A stretch of 40,632 bases of DNA from NCBI GenBank assembly GCA_934155005.1, contig CAKPGR010000009.1:1-40632 (forward strand), given 5' to 3'. The position numbers were made by a program, and so were the translations under genes. The DNA is from an uncultured Bacilli bacterium. GTDB taxonomy: Bacteria > Bacillota_I > Bacilli_A > RF39 > UBA660. The first letter of the stretch is position 1. Each line of letters begins with the position of its first letter. Below the pieces are notes generated by a model that did no database searches, was not told the DNA's origin, and saw only the letters and a program-made list of their open reading frames with translations. Positions 7,332 to 15,190 of this stretch are shown in pieces.

Positions 7332-8032
7332 TGCATGCTGAATTTTTAGGAAATATAATTGTATGCTTTATTCTAAGTTTCTTTATTGGACTTGAAAGAC
7401 AATGGCGAAGAAGAGCTATTGGACTTAGAACTAATGTTTTAGTTAGTATAGGATCATTTTTATTCGTTGTTCTAGCAGTTAATTTAAATATAGATTCTGA
7501 TTCAACTAGGATAGCGGCACAAGTAGTATCTGGTATAGGTTTCTTGGGCGCAGGAGTTATTTTAAAGGATGGTCAACATATAAGAGGGCTTAATACCGCT
7601 GCAACTTTGTGGTGTAATGCAGCAATTGGTGTATTATGTGCTTATGGTTTTATTTTTGAAGCTATTGTAGGAACAATATTTATCTTAATTTCTAATGTTA
7701 TTTTAAGACAATTAAGTTTAAGACTTATTGATGATTATGTTAGAAATGATATGAATTATATATTAGTTATAATTTGTAAAGAAAAATATCAAGTTAAATA
7801 TAAAACCGAAATTATAGATAAATTAATAAAATCATCAATGACATTTGAAAAAGTAGAAACAGAAGAATTAGATGAAAGAAAAGTAAAGATTAAATTTTTT
7901 GTTAGTTCAAGAAATAATTTAGAATTAGAAAAAATGTTAGCTAGTCTTGGGGTAGACCCTAATATATTATCAATATCATTTAATTCAATATCAGATGATT
8001 TTAAAAAGTCCTTAGAAGATGATGAAGTTTAA
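7331..8032 (+). CDS. MgtC/SapB family membrane protein
   Basis: The 233-residue protein has an N-terminal membrane domain with the MgtC signature (FFIGLERQWRRRAIGLRTN, GSFLF, IAAQVVSGIGFLGAGVI, IRGLNTAATLWCNAAIG) in residues about 10-105, and a cytosolic C-terminal ACT-like domain (about 137-225). MgtC proteins modulate F-type ATP synthase and adaptation to low Mg in pathogens; SapB relatives in Firmicutes are largely uncharacterised. Its ATG overlaps the glyQS stop by one base, so it is co-translated. Confidence 0.9.
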   Translation: MHAEFLGNIIVCFILSFFIGLERQWRRRAIGLRTNVLVSIGSFLFVVLAVNLNIDSDSTRIAAQVVSGIGFLGAGVILKDGQHIRGLNTAATLWCNAAIGVLCAYGFIFEAIVGTIFILISNVILRQLSLRLIDDYVRNDMNYILVIICKEKYQVKYKTEIIDKLIKSSMTFEKVETEELDERKVKIKFFVSSRNNLELEKMLASLGVDPNILSISFNSISDDFKKSLEDDEV

Positions 8033-8062
8033 AAAAAAGAAAAAAATATATTTCTTTTTTTT
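8033..8062 (+). terminator. Weak A/T-only terminator
   Basis: An A-run with one G pairs with a T-run with one C (AAGAAA...TTTCTT core) and ends in ten T. It separates the glyQS operon from sepF. An extended -10 (TGATAAAAT, about 8069-8077) follows for sepF. Confidence 0.45.
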
Positions 8063-8110
8063 TTAATATATGATAAAATTATTGTAGTTATAAAAATAGG
8101 AGGAATAATT

Positions 8111-8521
8111 GTGGGACTTTTACAACAAATTTTAAAAAATGATGATGATGTTTTTTCAGAAAATACGTCTGGTAATGAATATTATGATTTAAAACCAGAA
8201 GAAGCTCTAAAAGAAAATGATGGAACAACAAAAATGATTTTGCTAGAACCAAGAGCTTATTCAGAGGCACAACAAATAGCAGATCATTTGAAAATGAGAA
8301 ATACAGTAGTTGTTAATTTAAAAAGAGTCACAAGTGATCAAGCTAAAAGAATTATTGATTTTTTAGCCGGTACAATTTATGCAATTGGTGGCGATTTACA
8401 AAAAATTGGTGGTGGAATATTTTTATGTACACCAAATAATATAAATGTTCAAGGAAAGATAACAGAGGAAACAGAAGGAAAAGACATCCATGATAACGAT
8501 GATATAAATATAGAATGGTAA
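8111..8521 (+). CDS. sepF: Cell division protein SepF
   Basis: SepF anchors FtsZ filaments to the membrane and shapes the septum. The 136-residue protein has an amphipathic N-terminus (MGLLQQILK), a variable acidic linker and the SepF core from about residue 40 (KMILLEPRAYSEAQQIADHLKMRNTVVVNL, then DQAKRIIDFLAGTIYAIGGDLQKIG...FLCTP). The start is GTG, with AGGAGGA 6 nt upstream. It is followed at 17 bp by divIVA; the ylmG and ylmH genes found between them in Bacillus are missing. Confidence 0.93.
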   Translation: MGLLQQILKNDDDVFSENTSGNEYYDLKPEEALKENDGTTKMILLEPRAYSEAQQIADHLKMRNTVVVNLKRVTSDQAKRIIDFLAGTIYAIGGDLQKIGGGIFLCTPNNINVQGKITEETEGKDIHDNDDINIEW

Positions 8522-8538
8522 GATAATGAGGTGAGTAT

Positions 8539-8997
8539 ATGGAAAAGTTTAATCGAACTTTACGTGGCTATGATCCTGAGGAAGTAAATAATTTTTTAGA
8601 TAAAGTAATTAGCCAAGTAGAAGTTATGGTTAATGAAATGAAAGAAAAAGATACTCGCATATCTGAATTAGAATCGTTAGAAAGTGAAAATAGAAGTTTA
8701 AGAGAAAAATTAGAACAATATGAAAGAATGGAAGGCACAGTAAATAAAGCTATTGTTATGGCTCAAAGAACTGGAGACCAAATGAGGTTATCAGCTCAAA
8801 AAGAAGCTGATACAATTGTTGAAAATGCTAAAACAAATGCTAATAGAATAATAAATGATGCCTTAGTTAGGGCAGAGAAAACGGAAAATGAAGCAGCGCT
8901 TTTAAAAAGAAATTTAGTTATATTTAAGAAAAGAATTAAAGATATAGTTGAAGCACAACTTGAAGTTGTAAATGAAATGGACGAAATAGAGTTTTAG
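8539..8997 (+). CDS. divIVA: DivIVA/GpsB-like cell-pole and septum protein
   Basis: The 152-residue coiled-coil protein starts with the lipid-binding DivIVA motif (FNRTLRGYDPEEVNNFLDKV, residues 4-23), then has two long coiled-coil segments (about 28-70 and 75-150) with an Ala-rich middle. It marks negatively curved membranes and recruits division or sporulation factors. In Bacillus it directly precedes ileS; here ileS lies 14 kb downstream, and a poly-G-leader gene sits immediately after divIVA. Confidence 0.93.
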   Translation: MEKFNRTLRGYDPEEVNNFLDKVISQVEVMVNEMKEKDTRISELESLESENRSLREKLEQYERMEGTVNKAIVMAQRTGDQMRLSAQKEADTIVENAKTNANRIINDALVRAEKTENEAALLKRNLVIFKKRIKDIVEAQLEVVNEMDEIEF

Positions 8998-8999
8998 AT

Positions 9000-9087
9000 A
9001 ATAATATTGACTGAGAGATAAAAAAAATTCCAAGTCGGGGGGGGGGTACAAACCCCTCTTTTTTTGTATGTAAAGGAGCAGATAAAA
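9000..9087 (+). promoter_or_regulatory. Poly-G leader, copy 2
   Basis: It has the same layout as copy 1: TTGACT (9007-9012), AGTC just before ten G (9037-9046), TACAAA, CCCCTC and seven T, then SD AAGGAG (9073-9078). Here four C face the G run. It starts three bases after the divIVA stop. The TTGA-17-TAGAAT promoter seen before copies 3 and 4 is absent, so this copy may be transcribed from the sepF-divIVA promoter or from an unrecognised one. Confidence 0.65.
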
Positions 9088-9714
9088 ATGAATAAGAAAT
9101 TAATAATAGGAATAATAATAGGTGGAATAATATTTGGAAGTATAGGAGTTTATGCTGGGACAAAATTTTATGCAAGTGATGTATCAGTAAATGCTCCAAC
9201 AGGATCTAATTTAGGAAGTAATGCAACTCTACAAGATTCACTCGATGAATTATATAGCATGGCTTACAATAATGATACAATTACTAATGAATTGAATTCA
9301 CTTAAAGAAGATGTAAATAATTTAAAGCAAAGTATTAAAACAGTTGAAATTCCAATAACAAAATTATCTTCAAGAAAGGTAACATATGATTCTGTTACAG
9401 GCTTTTATAATCCAGCAACAGGAGAAGTTAAAATTAATATTTCGTGGCTTTCATATACATCAGTTACAGGAAAAATATTTAATACGTACTATAGTATTCC
9501 AGAAAAATATAGACCAAAAGCAAGTGCTAAGGGAAGTGGAGTTGTTGCAACTACTAATGGTACAGCGCAAGTTACTTTATCCAGTGTTGGCACAGATAAA
9601 GTTTATTATTACGCAGGTATCCCATTTGTTGCTACTAACGGATATATATATAATGGAGTAGCTGAAAATGGACATGTTGTAGCAGTTATAGCAACAATAA
9701 CATATATAATATAA
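9088..9714 (+). CDS. Secreted protein with tail-fibre-like C-terminus; poly-G family copy 2
   Basis: The 208-residue protein has a signal peptide (1 to about 23, cleavage after VYA), the shared scaffold (FYASDVSVNAPTGSNLGSNA, then TLQDSLDELYS) and a coiled coil (about 66-88). From about residue 90 the C-terminus differs completely from copies 1 and 3. It carries YYSIPEKYRPK and ends in repeated beta-strand-like segments, as in receptor-binding tips of phage tail fibres where (L/I)PxxYRP is common. ATG 9088 is chosen because the SD is 9 nt upstream and the copies agree from this Met. Function is inferred to be extracellular binding. Confidence 0.75.
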   Translation: MNKKLIIGIIIGGIIFGSIGVYAGTKFYASDVSVNAPTGSNLGSNATLQDSLDELYSMAYNNDTITNELNSLKEDVNNLKQSIKTVEIPITKLSSRKVTYDSVTGFYNPATGEVKINISWLSYTSVTGKIFNTYYSIPEKYRPKASAKGSGVVATTNGTAQVTLSSVGTDKVYYYAGIPFVATNGYIYNGVAENGHVVAVIATITYII

Positions 9715-9732
9715 TTAATGAATAAAAAAAGG

Positions 9733-9761
9733 TTGACAATCATATGATTTTTATGTATAAT
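9733..9761 (+). promoter_or_regulatory. Consensus SigA promoter of infC operon
   Basis: TTGACA (9733-9738), 17 nt and TATAAT (9756-9761) match the consensus exactly. Confidence 0.9.
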
Positions 9762-9784
9762 TTAATAGAAATTTAAAAAAAGGA

Positions 9785-9883
9785 AAGAAGTGTGTCCACA
9801 CTCACCCGATTGCTTAAGCTTTGGGTAAATGCCAATAATTATACTTGGTTTTTGATGTGGATACGTGTGTATTCACTTTTTTT
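9785..9883 (+). ncRNA. Ribosomal protein L20 leader (autoregulatory attenuator)
   Basis: The leader of infC-rpmI-rplT contains the features of the Firmicute L20 leader. A 5' arm TGTCCACA (about 9793-9800) can pair with TGTGGATA downstream as antiterminator. A helix with CCC...GGG around 9805-9824 resembles the L20-binding region. The terminator is GTGGATAC / GTATTCAC (9857-9864 / 9869-9876) plus seven T (9877-9883). The two pairings exclude each other, and excess L20 should favour the terminator. Confidence 0.8.
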
Positions 9884-9898
9884 ATGGAGGTGTCAGGT

Positions 9899-10426
9899 AT
9901 CGCAAAGGAAAGACAAATGTACATTAATGATCAAATAAGAGCTAGAGAAGTTATGGTAATAGGACCAGCTGGTGAACAACTAGGTATTAAACCATTAAAC
10001 GATGCTAAAACATTAGCTAGTTTTGCTGGATTTGATTTGGTTTTGATTAATCCAAATGCTACACCACCAGTGTGTAAAATAATGGATTATAATAAATTTA
10101 AATATGAAAATAAAAAAAGACAAAAAGAAAATTTAAAGAAACAAAGAGAATCAAATTTAGAAATAAAAGAATATCGTTTATCAGTAACTATCGATAAGCA
10201 TGATTTTGATACACGTGTACGTAATTCATCAAAATATTTAGAAAAAGGTCATAAAGTAAAAGTTTCAATTCGTTTTAAAGGAAGAGAGATGGCTCATCCT
10301 GAATTAGGACGTGAAGTATTACTTAGATTTGCTAAGGAAGTTGAAAGTATCTCTTCAATTGATCAAATGCCTAAATTAGAAGGTAGATTTATGACTATGA
10401 TGCTAATACCTAAAAAAGAAAAATAG
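9899..10426 (+). CDS. infC: Translation initiation factor IF-3, probable AUC start
   Basis: IF-3 keeps 30S subunits free and proofreads initiation. The 175-residue product has the N-domain (INDQIRAREVMVIGPAGEQLGI), linker (FKYENKKRQKENLKKQR) and C-domain (EYRLSVTIDKHDFDTR...VKVSIRFKGREMAHPELG). The start is inferred as ATC 9899: a strong GGAGGTG (9887-9893) sits 5 nt upstream, and non-AUG starts are an old conserved feature of infC that lets IF-3 limit its own synthesis. The alternative is ATG 9917, which has a weaker AAAGGA. It heads infC-rpmI-rplT. Confidence 0.93.
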   Translation: MAKERQMYINDQIRAREVMVIGPAGEQLGIKPLNDAKTLASFAGFDLVLINPNATPPVCKIMDYNKFKYENKKRQKENLKKQRESNLEIKEYRLSVTIDKHDFDTRVRNSSKYLEKGHKVKVSIRFKGREMAHPELGREVLLRFAKEVESISSIDQMPKLEGRFMTMMLIPKKEK

Positions 10427-10437
10427 GAGGAATAAGT

Positions 10438-10632
10438 ATGCCAAAATTAAAAACAAAAAAAGGACTTGCAAAAGTTTGTAAAGTTAGACCTGGTGGAACA
10501 ATTAAAATTGGAAAACCTGGTTCAAGACACAATACTGGAAAGAAAAATACTGCATCAAATAGAAGTAGTAGAAAAGGATCTTTATTAAGTAGATCAGATT
10601 ATAAAAGAGTAAAAGATATATTAGGAAAATAG
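10438..10632 (+). CDS. rpmI: 50S ribosomal protein L35
   Basis: This 64-residue basic protein starts PKLKTKKG and has the KRF-like core and C-terminal RSDYKRVKDILGK typical of L35. It lies 11 bp after infC with GGAGGA before the ATG, in the conserved infC-rpmI-rplT order. Confidence 0.96.
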   Translation: MPKLKTKKGLAKVCKVRPGGTIKIGKPGSRHNTGKKNTASNRSSRKGSLLSRSDYKRVKDILGK

Positions 10633-10651
10633 TTTTAGAGGAGGAATAAGT

Positions 10652-11188
10652 ATGCCAAGAGTTAAAGGTGGAACAATACATAGAGCAAGACGTGCTAAAG
10701 TAATGAAATTAGCAAAAGGTTACTTTGGTTCAAAACATAGATTATATAAAACAGCTAAAGAACAAGTAATGCATTCATTAAGATATTCATATAGAGATAG
10801 AAGACAAAAGAAAAGAGATTTTAGAAAACTTTGGATTACAAGAATTAATGCTGCATGTCGTATGAATAATATTAGTTATTCAAGATTTATTAATGGTCTT
10901 TCAAAAGCCAATGTAGCTATTAATAGAAAAATGTTATCTGAAATCGCTATTGAAAATCCAGAAGCATTTACAGAATTAGTTAAAATAGCTGAAGATGCTT
11001 TAAATGGAAAAACTGTTAAAACAGAAGTAAAAAAAGAAACTAAAAAAGAAGTAAAAGAAACTGTTAAAGAAGAAAATAAAGATTTATCTAAAATGACAGT
11101 TGCTGAACTTAAAGAATTAGCAAAAGCAAAAAAAATAACAGGTGCATCAACAATGAAAAAAGCTGAATTAATCGATGCTTTAAAATAA
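10652..11188 (+). CDS. rplT: 50S ribosomal protein L20 with C-terminal SAP/Rho-N-like extension
   Basis: Residues 1 to about 117 are ordinary L20 (PRVKGGTIHRARRAKVMKLAKGY...FINGLSKANVAINRKMLSEIA), an early 23S rRNA-binding assembly protein and regulator of this operon. A Lys/Glu linker (118-143) leads to an extra domain (144-178, DLSKMTVAELKELAKAKKI...MKKAELIDAL), which reads as a SAP or Rho-N-terminal helix-extended-loop-helix fold that binds nucleic acid. Bacillus L20 is about 119 residues, so roughly 60 are added. The extension is continuous and in frame, and a terminator follows the stop. Confidence 0.95.
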   Translation: MPRVKGGTIHRARRAKVMKLAKGYFGSKHRLYKTAKEQVMHSLRYSYRDRRQKKRDFRKLWITRINAACRMNNISYSRFINGLSKANVAINRKMLSEIAIENPEAFTELVKIAEDALNGKTVKTEVKKETKKEVKETVKEENKDLSKMTVAELKELAKAKKITGASTMKKAELIDALK

Positions 11189-11210
11189 TCATTTCTATGG
11201 TTATTTTTTT
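11184..11210 (+). terminator. Terminator of the infC operon
   Basis: A 9-bp stem AATAATCAT / ATGGTTATT (one G-U) with a 4-nt loop and seven T overlaps the rplT stop. Confidence 0.85.
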
Positions 11211-11211
11211 G

Positions 11212-11239
11212 TTGACAAAAATTATAATTAAAGTATAAT
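11212..11239 (+). promoter_or_regulatory. SigA promoter for the kinase-like gene
   Basis: TTGACA (11212-11217), 16 nt and TATAAT (11234-11239). Confidence 0.8.
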
Positions 11240-11263
11240 ATAGGGAAATATTAGGGGGTTTTT

Positions 11264-12154
11264 ATGCAAACAGTATCAATTTCAAATAAACAATTTAGTG
11301 AACTTGAAAGATTAAGATTTGACAATAATATTATGAATACAGAGGGGCAATTGTTCATTGAACAATCTAATGATGGTAATAAAAAGATTATTAAAAAATT
11401 TTATAGATGCGACAGCGATGATGATGAATATTTTGCTAACAAGTTATTAACAATAAATTACTTAATAGATTTGAAGGATCAGATAGGAATTGATGAGTTA
11501 GTATTACCTGAAAAAATAGTTATCGAAAATGGACAAATAGTTGGTTCTATGATGCGTTATATAGATAATATAAATTTCAAGAATATAATTAATAGCTATA
11601 AAATACCAACCGAAAAAGTAATAAATTATTTTAAAGAAATAGGCATAATTTTAAAGAAAATAGAAGATTTAAATAAAAATAATATTATAAATCCTTTTCA
11701 TTTAAACGATGTTCATGAAAGTAACTTTATTTTTAATAAAGAAACTAAAAAAATAAATGTTGTAGATTTAGATAGTGCTAGAATTTTAAATAATACACCA
11801 TTTGCGGCTAGATATTTAACGCCTTTTTCTCCAGTAGCAGATTTACCTTATAAATATAAAGTATGTGATGAAAGTGCTAGCGGATACATAGAGCCGGATA
11901 ATAATAGTGATATATATTGCTTTATAATTATGATTTTAAATTATTTATATAAAGATAAAGTTAATCAAATGAAAATACCAGAATACTATGAATATTTAAA
12001 TTATTTATTAAAGATAGACTTTCCATATGAATTATTAGATAATTTTGAACGTGTATATAAATATGATGATAATATCAATCCTTATGAATTACTTGATTTA
12101 ATACCTAAAAATATAGAAGAAGCTAGTAGTAAAGTATATAAAAAAATACAATAA
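11264..12154 (+). CDS. Orphan protein-kinase-like (ePK/APH-like fold) protein
   Basis: I do not recognise a named family for this 296-residue protein. It shows kinase-fold signatures: a Lys pair (residues 44-45) after a strand, a hinge-like YI at 99-100, a catalytic-loop-like stretch ending DVHESN (D149, H151, N154, compare GDLHxxN) and VVDLDSAR (D168, D170, in the place of the metal-binding DFG/DxD). The glycine-rich loop is not obvious. No membrane segment, PASTA or sensor domain is present. It could phosphorylate a protein or small molecule, or be a pseudokinase. It is monocistronic with its own consensus promoter and a strong terminator. Confidence 0.55.
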   Translation: MQTVSISNKQFSELERLRFDNNIMNTEGQLFIEQSNDGNKKIIKKFYRCDSDDDEYFANKLLTINYLIDLKDQIGIDELVLPEKIVIENGQIVGSMMRYIDNINFKNIINSYKIPTEKVINYFKEIGIILKKIEDLNKNNIINPFHLNDVHESNFIFNKETKKINVVDLDSARILNNTPFAARYLTPFSPVADLPYKYKVCDESASGYIEPDNNSDIYCFIIMILNYLYKDKVNQMKIPEYYEYLNYLLKIDFPYELLDNFERVYKYDDNINPYELLDLIPKNIEEASSKVYKKIQ

Positions 12155-12170
12155 CCTTGTATTTTTTTCT
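12141..12170 (+). terminator. Terminator after the kinase-like gene
   Basis: An 11-bp stem (AAAAAATACAA / TTGTATTTTTT) with a 5-nt loop that contains part of the stop codon. Confidence 0.85.
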
Positions 12171-12177
12171 TTTAAAT

Positions 12178-12205
12178 TCGACAAATATATTTTTTAAAAT
12201 ATAAA
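12178..12205 (+). promoter_or_regulatory. Probable promoter of the SPOR-radC-mreCD-spoIVF cluster
   Basis: TCGACA (12178-12183), 16 nt and TATAAA (12200-12205) precede the SPOR-domain gene. The five genes after it are closely packed. Confidence 0.5.
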
Positions 12206-12215
12206 TGGTGATTTT

Positions 12216-12677
12216 ATGAAAAAATATTTAATTTCGATAATTAGTTGTGTATTAGTTGGGTTATTAATGGGAAAAATAATATTTGAGCAATATAAATCAA
12301 ATGATACTTTAACTGTATCAACCACTAGCATAAGTGAAGAAGTATATTTTTTTCAAACAGGAGTATATTCATCACTAGATAATATGAAAAAAGCTATGTC
12401 TAATATAAATAGTTATGCTTATATTTTAGAAGATAATAAATATTATGTATTTCTAGCTATAACAAAAAATGAAGAAAATAAAGAAAAATTAAAAAATTAT
12501 TTTAATTCATTATCTTACAATATTTATATAAAAAAAATAACCATTGATAATGAAGCTTTTTTGAACACTTTAAATGAGTATGATAAATTACTTAAAGATG
12601 CTAGTAGTAACAGTGATATAAAAAAAATAAATGATGCTGTTTTAGAGAAATATGAGGAGTTGGTTAATAATGGTTAA
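12216..12677 (+). CDS. SPOR-domain membrane protein (SpoIIB position)
   Basis: The 153-residue protein has an N-terminal membrane anchor (about 4-24) and an extracytoplasmic region. Residues about 42-110 (YFFQTGVYSSLDNMKKAM...YAYILEDNKYYVFLAI...IYIKKITI) look like a SPOR domain, which binds denuded peptidoglycan at division sites. In Bacillus, spoIIB, a SPOR protein of the engulfment septum, lies just upstream of maf-radC-mreBCD; this gene lies in the same place, so it may be a short SpoIIB counterpart. Identity to SpoIIB itself is not claimed. It overlaps radC by 8 bp. Confidence 0.65.
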   Translation: MKKYLISIISCVLVGLLMGKIIFEQYKSNDTLTVSTTSISEEVYFFQTGVYSSLDNMKKAMSNINSYAYILEDNKYYVFLAITKNEENKEKLKNYFNSLSYNIYIKKITIDNEAFLNTLNEYDKLLKDASSNSDIKKINDAVLEKYEELVNNG

Positions 12678-13347
12678 GATAAAAGATATTCCTATTAATG
12701 AGAGACCTATTGAAAGATTAATAAATAATGGTGCTTCCAATTTATCAAACGAAGAGTTACTTACCATTTTATTTAGAACAGGTACTCACAGTTTATCAGC
12801 ATATGATTTGGCTTTTAATTTATTAAAAGAAGTAGATAACATAGTAGATATTAAAGACATAACTTTACAACAACTTTTAAGTATTAAAGGAATAGGAAAA
12901 TCAAAAGCAGCAATTATTTTAGCGACTACCGAGTTATCTAGAAGATTGAATTCAAAAATAGATACACTAGTAAATAAAGGAAGTAGTCCAGAATTAATTT
13001 ACGAATATTATAAAAATAAATTAGAAAGTAAGAAACAAGAACATTTTTATGCTGTATATTTAGATAATTCTAAAAAAATAATTAAAGATAAATTACTTTT
13101 TATAGGAACTATAAATTACAGCTTAGTTCATCCAAGAGAAGTGTTTAAAGAAGCATGTAAAATAAGTGCTTCATTTATCATTTTAGTACATAATCATCCA
13201 AGTGGTAATGTAATGCCAAGTTCGTTTGATATAAAAACAACACAAAATTTGATTGAAATAGGAAATCTTATGGGAATAAATGTATTAGATCATGTTATTA
13301 TTGGTAATAATAATTATTATAGTTTATTAGAAAATAAAGATATATGA
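12670..13347 (+). CDS. radC: RadC family JAB/MPN-domain protein
   Basis: The 225-residue protein has an N-terminal helix-hairpin-helix region (LLSIKGIGKSKAA, about 73-85) and a C-terminal JAB1/MPN metalloprotease-like domain with HNHPSGNVMPSSFD (about 176-189), the HxHx7SxxD zinc motif. Its role in DNA repair is disputed. ATG 12670 is chosen over an earlier in-frame ATG because GAGGAG lies 10 nt upstream and the sequence VKIKDIPINERPIERL matches family starts. Its TGA overlaps mreC by 4 bp. Confidence 0.93.
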   Translation: MVKIKDIPINERPIERLINNGASNLSNEELLTILFRTGTHSLSAYDLAFNLLKEVDNIVDIKDITLQQLLSIKGIGKSKAAIILATTELSRRLNSKIDTLVNKGSSPELIYEYYKNKLESKKQEHFYAVYLDNSKKIIKDKLLFIGTINYSLVHPREVFKEACKISASFIILVHNHPSGNVMPSSFDIKTTQNLIEIGNLMGINVLDHVIIGNNNYYSLLENKDI

Positions 13348-14171
13348 AAAAAATCAAATATGCATATCTTATTATAATTCTATCAGCAATATCTTTTTTA
13401 TTTTTATTTTATTACATAATAAATGATAGAAATTTGTCCCCAGTAGAAAGTTTTATAAAAGATAAGATTTTATATATAGAAAAGATACTTTATACGCCAA
13501 TTAAATTTACAGTTGAAAAGATTGATGATTATAAAAATTTTGAATCAGAAAGTAAGACAATAAAAAAACAAATAGATAAAATTAAAAAATATGACAATTT
13601 AAAAAATGAATTAGAAGAAAAAAAGAAAATAATTAAAGAATTAGAAACTTCATTAGAATTAAAAAATGATTTAACTGATTATGATGTTATATCAAGTTCG
13701 GTTATAAATAGGGTAAATAATAGTTTCTATCAAACATTAACAATTGATAAGGGAAAAAAAGATGGTATAGAGAAGGATATGGCAGTTTTATCAAATAAAG
13801 GTCTTATTGGAAAAGTTTTAAATACAACTAAAAATACAAGTACAATTAAACTTCTTACAACAGTTAATGAAAACTATCAAATATCAGTTTTAATAGAGGT
13901 CAATGAAAAAAGTATTTATGGTTTGTTGTCTGGATTTGAAGATGGCAAATTAATTGTAAATAATATCTCTGATAATACTGATATTAGTGAATTTTCTAAG
14001 GTTGTAACAACAGGACTTGATAATATTTTTCCAAGTGGTATTTTGATAGGGTATGTTGATAAAGTAAAAAAAGATAATTTTGATTTATCTAAAACAGTAT
14101 ATGTTAATCCAGTAAGTAACTTTGATGATATAAAATATGTATCTGTTTTAAAAAGGAAAAATGTAGAATGA
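13344..14171 (+). CDS. mreC: Rod shape-determining protein MreC
   Basis: The 275-residue protein has one N-terminal membrane helix (about 6-26), a coiled coil (about 62-106) and the two beta-barrel MreC domain (VINRVNNSFYQTLTIDKGKKDGIEKDMAV, then GLIGKVL, and TGLDNIFPSGILIG...). MreC activates PBP2-RodA elongation complexes. It is joined to radC and mreD by 4-bp overlaps. mreB, normally between radC and mreC, is absent here and may lie elsewhere. Confidence 0.93.
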   Translation: MKKIKYAYLIIILSAISFLFLFYYIINDRNLSPVESFIKDKILYIEKILYTPIKFTVEKIDDYKNFESESKTIKKQIDKIKKYDNLKNELEEKKKIIKELETSLELKNDLTDYDVISSSVINRVNNSFYQTLTIDKGKKDGIEKDMAVLSNKGLIGKVLNTTKNTSTIKLLTTVNENYQISVLIEVNEKSIYGLLSGFEDGKLIVNNISDNTDISEFSKVVTTGLDNIFPSGILIGYVDKVKKDNFDLSKTVYVNPVSNFDDIKYVSVLKRKNVE

Positions 14172-14596
14172 TAATATCCTTTTTATTAGATGGATTAATA
14201 TCATATTATTTTGATATAATGCCTTTTTTTACTTTAACTATGTTAACTTTTAAAACATTTGAAACTAAAAATATAGTAAAAATATCAATAATCTTTGGAT
14301 TTTTATATGATATTGTTTATACAAATACTTTATTTTTAAATGCTTTTTTGTTCTTTTTATTAACTAATTTAATTTTATATTTAAATAAAAATAAAAAAAC
14401 AAACTTTCTTAGTATTTTAATATATAATACTTTAATAATAATTATCTATGTTTTAATTAATTATTTTTTATTAATAATATTTAGATATATATCATTTAAT
14501 CTACTTTATTTATTAAGTAAATTAATACTTTCCATTATTATTAATGATATTTATCTTTTCATGGTCTATTTTATAAGAAAAAAACATAATATCTAA
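14168..14596 (+). CDS. mreD: Rod shape-determining protein MreD
   Basis: The 142-residue, highly hydrophobic protein has about five membrane helices, matches MreD in size and lies directly after mreC (ATGA overlap). The FGFLYDIVYTN segment (about 46-56) corresponds to the conserved GxxxD region. It is a membrane partner of MreC in the elongasome. The assignment leans on position as much as on sequence. Confidence 0.82.
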   Translation: MIISFLLDGLISYYFDIMPFFTLTMLTFKTFETKNIVKISIIFGFLYDIVYTNTLFLNAFLFFLLTNLILYLNKNKKTNFLSILIYNTLIIIIYVLINYFLLIIFRYISFNLLYLLSKLILSIIINDIYLFMVYFIRKKHNI

Positions 14597-14608
14597 TGGT
14601 GATATAAA

Positions 14609-15190
14609 ATGAATGAAATAGATAGAATAAAAAATAAAAGAAAAACTAAACAAACAAATAAAAATTACATATTTAATATAAATAAATTTTTATTAACTGT
14701 TTTACTTACTATTATTACATTAATTCTTTTAAAAAGTAGTACAACCTTTAAACAAAACTTTTATCACAAAGTTTATGAAGAAAATATTTCATTCGTTAAA
14801 ATTAATAATCTATATAAAAAATATTTTGGATCTTCAATACCATTTGGTAAATTATTAGAAAATAATACAAAAGCTACTTTCAAAGATACTTTAACATATG
14901 TAGAAAAAGAAAAATATAAAGATGGTGTTAAACTATCAGTTTCATCTAATTATATGGTTCCAGCACTCGAAAGTGGTATGGTTATTTTTAAAGGAAAAAA
15001 GGAAGGCCTTGGAAATACTATTATTATTGAACAAGTAAATGGAATAGAAGTGTGGTATTCAAATATCACTAGCAATATTGATATATATGATTATGTAGAA
15101 AAAGGAACATTGGTTGGAGAAGCAGATAAGGAACTTTATTTAACTTTTAAGAAAAATGGTGAAATTTTAAATTATGAAGATTATATCTAA
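14609..15190 (+). CDS. spoIVFA: SpoIVFA-like M23/LytM-fold regulator
   Basis: The 193-residue protein has a basic cytosolic start, one membrane helix (about 27-44) and an extracytoplasmic domain (about 115-190: GVKLSVSSNYMVPALESGMVIFKGKKEGLGNTIIIEQ...VWYSNI...YVEKGTLVGEAD), a LytM/M23 fold without the catalytic HxH and H residues. It sits in the spoIVFA position between mreD and the M50 protease. In Bacillus, SpoIVFA holds SpoIVFB with BofA in the forespore outer membrane until SigK activation. It overlaps spoIVFB by 17 bp. Confidence 0.8.
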   Translation: MNEIDRIKNKRKTKQTNKNYIFNINKFLLTVLLTIITLILLKSSTTFKQNFYHKVYEENISFVKINNLYKKYFGSSIPFGKLLENNTKATFKDTLTYVEKEKYKDGVKLSVSSNYMVPALESGMVIFKGKKEGLGNTIIIEQVNGIEVWYSNITSNIDIYDYVEKGTLVGEADKELYLTFKKNGEILNYEDYI

